NCBI RefSeq assembly: GCF_002266285.1
Contig: NZ_NPMS01000001.1
Location: 372,001-436,000 of the forward strand
From: Virgibacillus indicus
GTDB taxonomy: Bacteria > Bacillota > Bacilli > Bacillales > Amphibacillaceae
Direction: 5' to 3'
DNA length: 64,000 bases
Shown: piece after piece, positions 55,088 through 63,914 of the stretch
Layout of the letters: every line of letters begins with the position of its first letter
Numbering within the stretch: the first letter of the stretch is position 1
Translations under genes and position numbers: made by a program
Notes under the pieces: model-generated
The model's database searches: none
Seen by the model: the letters and a program-made list of their open reading frames with translations, nothing else
Told to the model about the DNA's origin: nothing

Positions 55088-56644
55088 ATGTATTTAAAGG
55101 AACAGTATATTTTATACCAAATTGCTGATGATTTAGTTAAAAACAATCAATTTGATGTATTACATATAAATGAGAAAGAAGATGAGATATGGCTGGAGAA
55201 ATTTGAAAATAAAGCTTCGAAGGTCATCCGGCTGGTACATAAAGGATTTGATTGGAAAAATCATCTGAAAAGAGATATCCTGCAGGTATTTCAAAAAGCA
55301 CATTCAATGAGACGTTTACTTGCAGGGAAAAATATTGAACTGCATAATGTGTATGTTGCTGCACATGCACCCGTAGATGATTGGGAAGCATTAAAAAAGC
55401 CAATGTTCCTGAAAGAAAAAACACAGATTAAAATGAATGTTTACTACTTTGCTGAATCAGAAGAAGACTATAAGAATGAAAAGGAAAGATTATTTTCTTC
55501 TATTGGCCTCCCTTTATATGAAAGCAGTGAAGTTCCCTCTGAATTAGAAATAGAAAATAAGGTTCCAACTTTAAAAAAATCCCTGATTGAAACACAAAGA
55601 AATAAACAAAAAGAAATGGAGGATATTTTTGGATTTGCCAAACCATTCCTTATATATATTTTATTGGCAATTAATGTATTGATTTTCATTTTACTGGAGA
55701 CAAATGGGGGAAGTGGCTCCATTGAAACTTTGATTGAATTTGGAGCAAAGTATAATCCGGCGATTATTGAAGAGGGAGAATGGTGGAGGATTGTCAGCTC
55801 CATGTTTCTCCATATCGGATTTCTGCATTTATTTATGAATATGCTCGCAGTATATTATCTTGGAGCATTAGCAGAAAGAATTTATGGCTCCTGGCGGTTT
55901 TTAATTATTTATTTTCTTGCCGGAATTGGTGGTGGATTAGCCAGTTTTGCCTTTTCCCCTCATGTATCTGCAGGTGCTTCAGGTGCATTATTCGGTCTTT
56001 TTGGCGCCTTGTTATTTTTTGGTCTTATATACAAGAAGATATTTTTTCAAACAATGGGTAAAAATATACTCCTGCTTATTGTAATAAATATTGTTATTGG
56101 TTTTACAATCCCACAAATCGATATGGGAGCACATTTAGGTGGATTAATTGCTGGATTTATTGCTTCAGCAATTGTGCATTTGCCTAAAAAGAGGGCATTC
56201 CTGAAGCAATTTATTGCATTTGTGATGTTCTTTGTTTTAGCGGGTGGATTAGCCGTATTCGGTACAGCAAATAATATGGAGAGCCAGGCATATTTACTGA
56301 TGAAGATCGAAGAATTGAATAAAGATAATAAATACGAAGAGGTTGTTGATATAGCAACCGTTGCACTTGATAAAAGGGGAGATATGGAAAACCTTATATT
56401 ATTTCAACGTTCCTATGCGTATATTGAACTGAATAAAATTGATCCTGCCATTGAGGATCTGGAGAGCAGTATTAAGCTAGATGATTCAATTCCCGAAGCC
56501 TATTATAATTTGGCATTGCTTTATATTAATCGGCAGGAAACAGAGAAAGCAGAAGAAGCAATCATTAAAGCATATGAAATGAAACCGGAAAATGAAGATT
56601 TCATAAAATTATACGAAGAAATTACAGGTGAAAAGGCTTCTTAA
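55088..56644 (+). CDS. gluP: Rhomboid intramembrane serine protease GluP with TPR repeats
   Basis: 518 residues. A cytoplasmic N-terminal domain (about 1-185) precedes the rhomboid core with catalytic S298 in GASGALFG and H349 in GAHLGG, and a C-terminal TPR region (about 395-515). B. subtilis GluP/YqgP cleaves membrane proteins and works with FtsH in magnesium-transporter quality control. AGGGGGATG precedes the ATG. It starts the gluP-to-ltaS region seen in B. subtilis. Confidence 0.94.
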   Translation: MYLKEQYILYQIADDLVKNNQFDVLHINEKEDEIWLEKFENKASKVIRLVHKGFDWKNHLKRDILQVFQKAHSMRRLLAGKNIELHNVYVAAHAPVDDWEALKKPMFLKEKTQIKMNVYYFAESEEDYKNEKERLFSSIGLPLYESSEVPSELEIENKVPTLKKSLIETQRNKQKEMEDIFGFAKPFLIYILLAINVLIFILLETNGGSGSIETLIEFGAKYNPAIIEEGEWWRIVSSMFLHIGFLHLFMNMLAVYYLGALAERIYGSWRFLIIYFLAGIGGGLASFAFSPHVSAGASGALFGLFGALLFFGLIYKKIFFQTMGKNILLLIVINIVIGFTIPQIDMGAHLGGLIAGFIASAIVHLPKKRAFLKQFIAFVMFFVLAGGLAVFGTANNMESQAYLLMKIEELNKDNKYEEVVDIATVALDKRGDMENLILFQRSYAYIELNKIDPAIEDLESSIKLDDSIPEAYYNLALLYINRQETEKAEEAIIKAYEMKPENEDFIKLYEEITGEKAS

Positions 56645-56693
56645 TTGTTAAAGCAGCACAGACTATGGGTACTCCATGGTCTGTGCTGCTGTT

Positions 56694-57548
56694 TCATATA
56701 GAATAGTGCTGGATCAGCTTATGTTTTTTACCGTTTAATTCATATAATACGAGTAAATGATTGTTATCCTTATCAAATAATACAATGGGGACATAACTTT
56801 GCAATTGACTATTTTCAGTATTTACTGCTGGTATAATATAGTTTTTATAGACTCCCTCCCACAGTTGCCCGATTACCTTGTCTGTTTGTTCCTGTGACAT
56901 GGAAGGAAGGGGGGAAGAATTGTATTTGACTAGAGAAGTAAGCGGAACAGATAAATAGGATTCACTGTCAATCGAAAAATGGGTAAATAATTGATCCCAA
57001 TGATACAGCAATTGCTGCTTTGTAGTACGGTCAAGCAAATTCTCCCATTCCTCTTCAAATTTATCTTCAGGTGTTTTGAATGCATCAAGAGATGTTGAAG
57101 GTGAGTCGATTACATATAAATGATCGGAAGACATTTGATGAATACTTTTTATTTGGTCCTCTGGATAATGAATTTCCCCATGGTGAAAAGTTATTACCTG
57201 AAAAAAACTGCTGTCTTCACTTAAGAGTTTTTCTTCTATATGAATTTGCTTCGTATCCTGTGTCCATGTACTGCGAACGCCTCTTAATCTGCCGTTATCA
57301 AATAATAAAGAGGCATCCTGGCGCAAATACATTTCTTTATCACTCTCGGAATCGCTTGTCCATACAATTTCATAGGAATCATTTCCCTTTGGCAGAAATA
57401 GCCCTAAATTGGATTCTGCTTTTGTAAATGTGCTTTTTTCGTCGTCAGGAAAGTATGTAATAGCTGGTGTGGCATTATTTTCAAGAATATAGCTGATGCT
57501 GAGACTTAAAAATAATATCAGGCATAGAAAAAATAACCATTTATTCAT
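56694..57548 (-). CDS. Uncharacterised exported protein
   Basis: 284 residues. A signal or anchor segment (about 3-20, LFFLCLILFLSLSISYIL) precedes an acidic extracytoplasmic region without a lipobox cysteine or a domain I recognise. AAAGGATG precedes the ATG. It is divergent from the spoVAF-like gene and converges on gluP. It is not obviously the YqgU lipoprotein. Function unknown. Confidence 0.78.
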   Translation of the reverse strand: MNKWLFFLCLILFLSLSISYILENNATPAITYFPDDEKSTFTKAESNLGLFLPKGNDSYEIVWTSDSESDKEMYLRQDASLLFDNGRLRGVRSTWTQDTKQIHIEEKLLSEDSSFFQVITFHHGEIHYPEDQIKSIHQMSSDHLYVIDSPSTSLDAFKTPEDKFEEEWENLLDRTTKQQLLYHWDQLFTHFSIDSESYLSVPLTSLVKYNSSPLPSMSQEQTDKVIGQLWEGVYKNYIIPAVNTENSQLQSYVPIVLFDKDNNHLLVLYELNGKKHKLIQHYSI

Positions 57549-57698
57549 TTACAATCATCCTTTAAAAAGCTTGTCTTAGTATAGATATATGATGATTGAA
57601 TGTTATTTATGTTCTAACTGAAAATAGCTGTATAGAAACAGCTATACTGACTAAAACTAAACTATCTTTAATAACTTCTTGAAATGTTAGGTGAACAT

Positions 57699-59156
57699 AT
57701 GGAAAATAATAAACAGCATCTATTTTCTTCTTTTCCTGAAAATGTGGCATATGTAAAAGAGAGACTGGGTGTCGATGAAAGCTTTGATTTGATACATCTG
57801 GATCTGGAATATGCCGGAAAACGGATGGCATTGTTTGTCATTGATGGTTTTGCTAAAGATGATATTTTGCATTTATTAATGAAATTCCTGGCTAAAATTG
57901 AACCTGAGGATTTAGAACCGGACCCATTATCCAAATTATTAAAAACATATATACCGTATATAGAAATTGATCAGGAAGATGACCTGAACAAGGCATCAGA
58001 TCTGGTTCTTGGTGGCCCAGCAGTGCTTCTGGTCGAGGGTATGGATAAAGTTATTATTATTGATGCACGAACATATCCTGTAAGATCACCAGCTGAACCG
58101 GATCTTGAGCGGGTGGTCAGAGGATCAAGGGATGGGTATGTTGAAACAATCGTATTTAATACCTCACTGACAAGAAGAAGGGTTCGTGACAGATCTTTAC
58201 GGATGGAATATATGCAAATAGGGAGAAGGTCTAAAACTGATATTTGTGTATGCTATATTGCAGATATTGCGGATACAGAAAGGGTTGATAAATTAAAGGA
58301 AACTTTAAAAACGATTGATACAGATGGCCTGCCAATGGCTGAAAAAACGGTAGAGGAATATATTAGCGGAAGGTATTGGAACCCGTATCCAACTATTCGT
58401 TATACCGAAAGACCGGATACGGCTGCTGCCCATTTATATGAAGGACATATATTAATTATTATTGATGGTTCTCCAAGTGTGATGATAACACCTGCAACTT
58501 ATTGGCATCACCTCCAGCATGCGGAGGAATACAGACAAAAACCATTGGTAGGTGCCTATTTGCGAATGGTTCGATTTATCGCTGTTATTGCCTCTATATT
58601 TATTCTGCCCTTGTATTATTTACTTTCGGTAAATCCTGACCTTCTGCCCAAGGGAATGGAATTCATAGGACCAAATGAAATGGGGACAATACCATTACTG
58701 CTTCAGTTTCTGCTTGCAGAAGCAGGTATAGATATGCTTCGAATGGCTGCCATTCATACACCGTCTTCATTGGCAACTGCACTTGGACTTGTAGCTGCTA
58801 TTATGATTGGCCAGGTTTCAGTAGAGGTAGGGTGGTTTTCCAATGAAGTTGTATTATACCTTGCAGTAGCTGCTATTGGTTCGTATGCAACCCCCAGCTA
58901 TGAACTTAGTCTGGCTAACCGGTTAGTAAGAATTTTTCTGCTTCTCACAACTGCAGCCTTTGGAGTAATTGGCTATGTTGCGGGAATAACACTCTGGATA
59001 CTTTACATTACAAAAATGAAAACATTCAATATAGCTTATTTTTGGCCCTTTTTGCCCTTTTCGTATCGGGCATTCCGTGATATCTTAATAAGATCACCAA
59101 TACCCTTAAAAAATAGAAGACCTACATTTTTGAACCCACAAGATCCAGATCGCTAA
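57699..59156 (+). CDS. SpoVAF-like GerA-family spore germination protein
   Basis: 485 residues. A GerA-type N-terminal domain (about 1-285; LVEGMDKVIIIDARTYPVR, SPAEPDLERVVRGSRDG) is followed by four or five TM helices (about 295-460). The sequence is closest to SpoVAF among family members I know. ATG 57699 follows TTAGGTGA; ATG 57684 lacks an SD. No B or C germinant-receptor subunits are next to it. Its 3' end contains a long inverted repeat around the stop codon. Confidence 0.88.
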   Translation: MENNKQHLFSSFPENVAYVKERLGVDESFDLIHLDLEYAGKRMALFVIDGFAKDDILHLLMKFLAKIEPEDLEPDPLSKLLKTYIPYIEIDQEDDLNKASDLVLGGPAVLLVEGMDKVIIIDARTYPVRSPAEPDLERVVRGSRDGYVETIVFNTSLTRRRVRDRSLRMEYMQIGRRSKTDICVCYIADIADTERVDKLKETLKTIDTDGLPMAEKTVEEYISGRYWNPYPTIRYTERPDTAAAHLYEGHILIIIDGSPSVMITPATYWHHLQHAEEYRQKPLVGAYLRMVRFIAVIASIFILPLYYLLSVNPDLLPKGMEFIGPNEMGTIPLLLQFLLAEAGIDMLRMAAIHTPSSLATALGLVAAIMIGQVSVEVGWFSNEVVLYLAVAAIGSYATPSYELSLANRLVRIFLLLTTAAFGVIGYVAGITLWILYITKMKTFNIAYFWPFLPFSYRAFRDILIRSPIPLKNRRPTFLNPQDPDR

Positions 59157-59172
59157 TGATCTGGATCTTGTG
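59137..59172 (+). terminator. 15-bp hairpin spanning the spoVAF-like stop codon
   Basis: CACAAGATCCAGATC (59137-59151) pairs perfectly with GATCTGGATCTTGTG (59158-59172), leaving six loop bases that include the TAA stop. Only a weak T-stretch follows, so it may act as a terminator or mRNA end-stabiliser. Confidence 0.6.
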
Positions 59173-59205
59173 TTACCATTTGCAGGTACTTAAAGATAAG
59201 AAATT

Positions 59206-59214
59206 TGATATAAT
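59206..59214 (+). promoter_or_regulatory. Extended -10 promoter for yqgQ-glcK
   Basis: TGA followed by TATAAT at 59209-59214, just 17 bp before yqgQ. The -35 is weak. Confidence 0.5.
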
Positions 59215-59230
59215 ATGAATTGGTGATTAA

Positions 59231-59443
59231 ATGAAAACAATTTATGATGTTCAGCAATTATTGAAAAAATATGGCACGATTATTTACACCGGTGACAGAA
59301 TCGGTGATTTAGAGCTGATGGAAATGGAGATTAATGAATTATTTCAGTTGCAGTTTATTGGTAAGCAACAGTACATAGAAGCAAAAATGCTGTTAAGAAA
59401 AAAGATGACAGAACTGCAGAACAAACAAGGGGAGAAATATTGA
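59231..59443 (+). CDS. yqgQ: YqgQ family protein (DUF910)
   Basis: 70 residues, helical, with the family segments IYDVQQLLKKYGTIIYTGDR and EMEINELFQL. Function unknown; it binds single-stranded nucleic acids in one structural report that I recall only vaguely. A weak GGTG SD precedes ATG 59231. It is followed directly by glcK, as in all Bacillus. Confidence 0.9.
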   Translation: MKTIYDVQQLLKKYGTIIYTGDRIGDLELMEMEINELFQLQFIGKQQYIEAKMLLRKKMTELQNKQGEKY

Positions 59444-60415
59444 ATGAACAAACGGATTATTGGCATTGATGTTGGTGGAACAACTGTAAAGATTGGATTA
59501 TTAAGCTATAAAGGCAAGATTCTGGAGAAATGGGAAATTCCAACAAATATAGATCACCATGGGGTATCCATTTCGGATGATATCTGGAATTCGATAAGTG
59601 ACAAGCTGAAACAGCTGAATATAGGTGTAGAGTCAATAATGGGGATAGGTGTTGGCGCACCAGGATTTTTTGATGGTGACACTGGGTTTATTTTTGAAGC
59701 GGTAAATATTGGCTGGAAAAATTATGGGCTTGCTGACGATTTAAAGTCAAAATCTGGTTTGCCAGTGTTTGCAGAAAACGATGCCAATATTGCTGTGCTT
59801 GGTGAAAATTGGCTGGGCGCTGGAAATAATGCGAAGAATATGATTGCTATAACATTGGGAACTGGTGTAGGTGGAGGAATCATTGCAAACGGAGAAATTC
59901 TTAACGGTGAAAATGGTATGGCTGGTGAAATTGGCCATACAACGATTGATCCGAATGGCTACGATTGTAATTGCGGGCGAAAAGGATGTTTGGAGACCAT
60001 TGTTTCTGCAACCGGAATCGTCCGTCAGGCAATGGAGACGATTGATAAAGATAAATCTAGTATGCTTGCTTCCCATTATGAAAAAAAAGGTTCTATCACA
60101 GCAAAGGATGTTTTCGAATTTGCTGAAGCAGGGGATCCGGCCAGTAAGGCTATCGTAAAGAATACAGCAGATATTATCGGCTTATTCATTGCAAATATGG
60201 GTGTAGTGGTTAACCCCGAAAAAGTATTAATTGGCGGAGGCGTATCAAAAGCAGGAGACCAATTGCTTTCGCAGATACAAAGTGCATTTGAGAAATATGC
60301 ACTGCCAAGAGTGTCTGAAGTTTGTCAATTGGAAATTGCTGAGCTGGGGAATGATGCTGGCATAATTGGAGGCGCTTTTCTAGTTAAACAAAGATTGGAA
60401 AATATTAAATTTTAG
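59444..60415 (+). CDS. glcK: Glucokinase (ROK family)
   Basis: 323 residues. ATP-binding DVGGTTVKIGL at the N-terminus, GVGAPGFFDG, the ROK signature region GTGVGGGIIANG and the zinc motif CNCGRKGCLE (about 167-176). It phosphorylates free glucose. GGGGAG precedes the ATG, one base after the yqgQ stop. Confidence 0.96.
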   Translation: MNKRIIGIDVGGTTVKIGLLSYKGKILEKWEIPTNIDHHGVSISDDIWNSISDKLKQLNIGVESIMGIGVGAPGFFDGDTGFIFEAVNIGWKNYGLADDLKSKSGLPVFAENDANIAVLGENWLGAGNNAKNMIAITLGTGVGGGIIANGEILNGENGMAGEIGHTTIDPNGYDCNCGRKGCLETIVSATGIVRQAMETIDKDKSSMLASHYEKKGSITAKDVFEFAEAGDPASKAIVKNTADIIGLFIANMGVVVNPEKVLIGGGVSKAGDQLLSQIQSAFEKYALPRVSEVCQLEIAELGNDAGIIGGAFLVKQRLENIKF

Positions 60416-60454
60416 TTCATCTTTTATTTCTAATTCAATTATCTCTTAAATATA

Positions 60455-60481
60455 TGAAACTTTTATTTCAGTTTATACGTC
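60455..60481 (+). promoter_or_regulatory. ECF-type promoter (SigM/SigW-like) for the LtaS-family gene
   Basis: TGAAAC (60455-60460), 17-bp spacer, CGTC (60478-60481). SigM promoters carry CGTC at -10, and a B. subtilis ltaS paralogue is SigM-dependent as I recall. TTTACA twice, 11 bp apart, follows at 60511 and 60522. Confidence 0.68.
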
Positions 60482-60620
60482 TTATTATATAGCGAGCAAA
60501 TTTAATAGGATTTACAAAGAGTTTACAATTTTTAAATAAAGGGAAAATTAAAGATGAATATTTCAAACGAATAGTTTATTTAGTTTGGAATGGGAAAGGG
60601 AATATCGGGAGGAAATAAGT

Positions 60621-62522
60621 ATGAGGAACTTAAATCGGACGAAAGTGCCGCTATATGTGATAGCAACGTTTTTATTCGGAATAAAAACCTATATTGTATA
60701 CCGTTTTATGTTTAATATTGATCTGGAAAATTCAATGCAGGAAATAATCCTAATTATAAATCCATTTGTATCTGCATTTTTAATCTTTGCACTGAGTGTA
60801 TGGTTTAAAAAACAATCACGCCAGATGAAATTTTTAAGGTACACTGCACTAATAGGAACATTAATTGTGTTTGCAAATCTGGTGTTCTATCGTTCATTTA
60901 CTGATTTCATTACGATCCCTCAGCTGTTTCAGGCAAGTAACGCAGCTGATTTGGGAACAAGTATTTTAACGTTGATTAAGCCATATGATCTGTTATTATT
61001 TGCAGATGTCGGTATTATTTGGTATTTGAGCAGAAAGAGCCAGGATATTCTGGCTGTCGATTACCCTCGAAGTGGTAAAGTTTTTGCCCTGGCAATGTCT
61101 CTTGTCCTTTTGGCGGGTAATTTTTTTCTTGCTGAGATGGAAAGACCACAATTATTCACACGTGCATTTGACCGTGAATATTTAGTGAAAAATATAGGCT
61201 TGTTCAATTATCATGCCTATGACATTGTCATTAATACTAAAGCAAAAACACAAAAAGTCTTTGCAGATGGAAATGAATTACCTGAAATAGAGAATTATAT
61301 CGATGAAAATATTAGAAGCAGCAAGGAATCTGAACTGTTTGGCATTGCGGAAGGTAAAAATATAATTTTTATAAATGCGGAGTCTATTCAGAGCTTTGTA
61401 ATAAATAATGACGTGAATGGGCAGGAGATTACACCATTTCTGAACAGCTTGACTGAAGATGAAGACACGTATTATTTTAAAAACTTTTATCATCAAACTG
61501 AACAGGGAAAAACTTCCGATTCCGAATTCTTGGTGGAAAATTCACTTTACCCATTACCAAGAGGGGCTGTGTTTTTCACCCAGGGACAAAATAAATTTCA
61601 TGCAATGCCAGAAATGTTAGAAGAAAAAGATTACTATTCAGCTGTATTCCATGCAAATAACAAGAGTTTTTGGAATCGTGACCAAATATATCCTAACTTT
61701 GGAATTGATCATTTCTATGGAGCAGAGGCATATGAGGTTAATGAATCCAACTCTATTGGATGGGGATTGAAGGATAAGCCATTCTTTGAACAATCCATTA
61801 AATACCTGCAATCACTGGAGCAGCCGTTTTATTCAAAGTTTATCACGTTAACAAATCATTTTCCTTTTGAACTGGATGAAGAGGACAAATCAATTGAACC
61901 TTATGACTCTAATTCAAATACACTTAATAATTTCTTTCCTACAGTAAGGTATATGGATGAGGCAATTGAGCAATTCTTCAGCCAATTAAAGGATGCAGGG
62001 TTATATGATAATTCAATTATTGTAATTATGGGTGACCATTATGGAATCAGTCAGAATCATAATCGGGCGATGAGCACCTATTTAGGTAAAGAGGAAATAA
62101 CCCCATATGATCATATTCAGCTGCAGCGGGTACCATTTTTCGTTCATATCCCAGGTCATGGGAAAGGTGAAGTGAAATCAAAAATTGCAGGGCAGATTGA
62201 TGTTAAACCAACTTTGCTGCACATGGCAGGTATCAAAACTGATAACGACATTTACTTTGGAAATGATTTATTCCACGATGGGAGAAAAGGCTATATAGCG
62301 CTTAGAAATGGTGATTTTATAAGTGATGAGTATATTTCCACAAACGGTATTTGCTATGACAGAGAAACTGGGGAGCCACTGGAAACCGACACCGGTCAAA
62401 ATAGTTCAGAAACTAAGGCTGAAAATGCCTGTGATCCTATTACTAAAAAAGTGGAGCAGGAACTGGGGTACTCTGATGATTTAATTTATGGTGATCTATT
62501 CCGGTTTGTGGACTTTAAATAA
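60621..62522 (+). CDS. Lipoteichoic acid synthase family protein (YqgS-like)
   Basis: 633 residues. Five N-terminal TM helices (about 10-185) precede an extracellular sulfatase-like domain with the catalytic T298 in EQGKTSDSEF and IIVIMGDHYG near the C-terminal half. LtaS polymerises glycerol phosphate from phosphatidylglycerol; which of several paralogues this is cannot be told from the sequence. ATG 60621 follows GGGAGG; ATG 60585 does not. An ECF promoter and PhoP-like repeats lie upstream. Confidence 0.93.
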   Translation: MRNLNRTKVPLYVIATFLFGIKTYIVYRFMFNIDLENSMQEIILIINPFVSAFLIFALSVWFKKQSRQMKFLRYTALIGTLIVFANLVFYRSFTDFITIPQLFQASNAADLGTSILTLIKPYDLLLFADVGIIWYLSRKSQDILAVDYPRSGKVFALAMSLVLLAGNFFLAEMERPQLFTRAFDREYLVKNIGLFNYHAYDIVINTKAKTQKVFADGNELPEIENYIDENIRSSKESELFGIAEGKNIIFINAESIQSFVINNDVNGQEITPFLNSLTEDEDTYYFKNFYHQTEQGKTSDSEFLVENSLYPLPRGAVFFTQGQNKFHAMPEMLEEKDYYSAVFHANNKSFWNRDQIYPNFGIDHFYGAEAYEVNESNSIGWGLKDKPFFEQSIKYLQSLEQPFYSKFITLTNHFPFELDEEDKSIEPYDSNSNTLNNFFPTVRYMDEAIEQFFSQLKDAGLYDNSIIVIMGDHYGISQNHNRAMSTYLGKEEITPYDHIQLQRVPFFVHIPGHGKGEVKSKIAGQIDVKPTLLHMAGIKTDNDIYFGNDLFHDGRKGYIALRNGDFISDEYISTNGICYDRETGEPLETDTGQNSSETKAENACDPITKKVEQELGYSDDLIYGDLFRFVDFK

Positions 62523-62610
62523 TATACGAGTATTTTCTGTGAATTTTGTTTCTTATTACACTCTGCAGTTGATGTTAACTGCGGCATATGTTAGTGTTAC
62601 CGTTGATTAG

Positions 62611-62702
62611 CCGCTGCGGAAAGCATCCGCCCGCAGCGATTCCGAACGGCGATTTTAGCAGATGCTAAGTAGTTCGCAGTCTATAGATTCTGTGTCAATA
62701 AC
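62611..62702. repeat. Partial copy of the intergenic repeat found at 25641-26043
   Basis: Bases 62616-62663 match 25996-26043 with two differences. The following segment, AATCTATAGA and GTTATTGACACA read on the minus strand (about 62678-62702), matches the left flank of the first locus. The GC-rich body is missing, so this looks like a deletion derivative. The unit is folded: CCGCTGCGG at its start pairs with CCGC..GCAGCG. Confidence 0.78.
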
Positions 62703-62728
62703 AAATAAATTTTTAAGAAAACAACCAA

Positions 62729-62767
62729 ATAAAAAAGCTGCTTCTTCTGGGAAGCAGCTTTTTTATT
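62729..62767. terminator. Bidirectional terminator between LtaS-family gene and DUF2759 gene
   Basis: AAAAAAGCTGCTTC pairs with GAAGCAGCTTTTTT across a 6-nt loop, with A- and T-runs on the two sides. It mainly serves the minus-strand DUF2759 gene. Confidence 0.88.
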
Positions 62768-62937
62768 TAGCCGGAAATTTCGGATATCAGGGTTGCAATA
62801 GCAAAAAAACCAAAAGCAAGGGCTGTAATAGCAGAAAACCCTAAAGCAAATATATTTTTAAATTTTAATTGACGAATTACTGAGACTACCGCAACTAATG
62901 CAACAAGCAAAAATAATATTGCTAAGACAATATGCAT
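62767..62937 (-). CDS. DUF2759 membrane protein (YqgW-like)
   Basis: A 56-residue protein with two TM segments (HIVLAILFLLVALVAVVSVI and ALGFSAITALAFGFFAIATL) joined by a short basic turn. The spacing from AAGGAGG (62947-62953) favours ATG 62937 over ATG 62946. Location next to the MBL gene matches the DUF2759/yqgW position. It is small, but the SD, terminator and hydrophobic pattern support it. Confidence 0.82.
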   Translation of the reverse strand: MHIVLAILFLLVALVAVVSVIRQLKFKNIFALGFSAITALAFGFFAIATLISEISG

Positions 62938-63090
62938 TATTTTCATCCTCCTTGTGATCTTTCCTAATCTGTTATAATTGATTTAGAAATTTCATTTGTA
63001 TTATTATGTAACTATGCACTCATATTATTTATTTTATAGTATTTCATTGTTTTTGTCGAGGCATATTATACTTTTTTGGAGGTTTTTCAA

Positions 63091-63714
63091 ATGAATATTA
63101 AAAGCATGTCATTAGGTCCGTTGGGAACGAATTGTTATATTGTCTCAAAAGGACAACGTTCACTGATTATTGACCCAGGCGGGGAGGCAAGTAAAGTTAT
63201 TGACTATTTAACGGACAAAGGTCTCTCAGCAGAAGCTATATTATTAACACATGCACATTTCGATCACATAGGTGCAGTTGAAGACCTTCGCAAACACTAT
63301 GTGATAGATGTCTATTTGCATAAGGAAGAAGCATCTTGGCTGGAAAACCCCGCTTTAAATGGTTCACTTGCATTTATAGGTAATGAAATTAAAACAAAAC
63401 TTCCTGACCATTATTTACAAGCCGGAAAATTGGAGATCGGCTCGTTTGTCCCTGAAATTTTACATACACCAGGACATTCGCCTGGAAGCGTCAGTTTTTT
63501 GTTCCGGGAACAATCAATGGTTATAAGCGGGGATGTGTTATTCCAGCAGGGAATAGGGCGGACGGATTTGTCAGGCGGAGATATCAATCAATTAGAAGAA
63601 AGTATCAGAAATAATTTGTACAAGCTGCCAGACTCATTTGAAGTTTACCCGGGACATGGCCCTAAAACAAAAATAGGCAGTGAAAAAAAGCACAATCCCT
63701 TTTTTAAAGAATAA
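63091..63714 (+). CDS. yqgX: MBL-fold hydrolase (glyoxalase II-like, YqgX)
   Basis: 207 residues. Metallo-beta-lactamase zinc motifs THAHFDHIG, HTPGHSPGS, SGDVLF and YPGHGP are all present in order. Members hydrolyse thioesters such as hydroxyacyl-bacillithiol or glutathione. ATG 63091 follows TTGGAGG; TTG 63076 overlaps it. Confidence 0.93.
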   Translation: MNIKSMSLGPLGTNCYIVSKGQRSLIIDPGGEASKVIDYLTDKGLSAEAILLTHAHFDHIGAVEDLRKHYVIDVYLHKEEASWLENPALNGSLAFIGNEIKTKLPDHYLQAGKLEIGSFVPEILHTPGHSPGSVSFLFREQSMVISGDVLFQQGIGRTDLSGGDINQLEESIRNNLYKLPDSFEVYPGHGPKTKIGSEKKHNPFFKE

Positions 63715-63715
63715 T

Positions 63716-63744
63716 AAAAAAACCCTTCATTTAGAAGGGTTTTA
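63716..63744. terminator. Terminator after the MBL gene
   Basis: AAAACCCTTC pairs with GAAGGGTTTT across five bases. The A-run at its left gives a better T-run on the minus strand than on the plus strand. Confidence 0.72.
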
Positions 63745-63865
63745 GGGGGGGATGTGCTCTACTCTTTAGTTGGTTAGGGATATAAGTTAAGCTACACTTT
63801 ATACTATAAATGTATATTTACAACATGTCAATAGTGATAACTTAAAAATTCCGATAGTTTATGAT

Positions 63866-63914
63866 GGAAATAAAAGCAGCAGGTGGATTTATTTGGAGCC
63901 ACTTGCTGCTTTTA
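63866..63914 (-). terminator. Terminator of a minus-strand transcript at the right edge
   Basis: On the minus strand, AAAAGCAGCAAGTGG pairs with CCACCTGCTGCTTTT and a T-rich stretch follows. It fits a gene entering from the right. Confidence 0.65.

Noticed and set aside
62662..62844. 60-residue plus-strand frame across the repeat remnant and terminator
   Set aside because: It runs through a terminator hairpin and opposes the well-supported DUF2759 gene.
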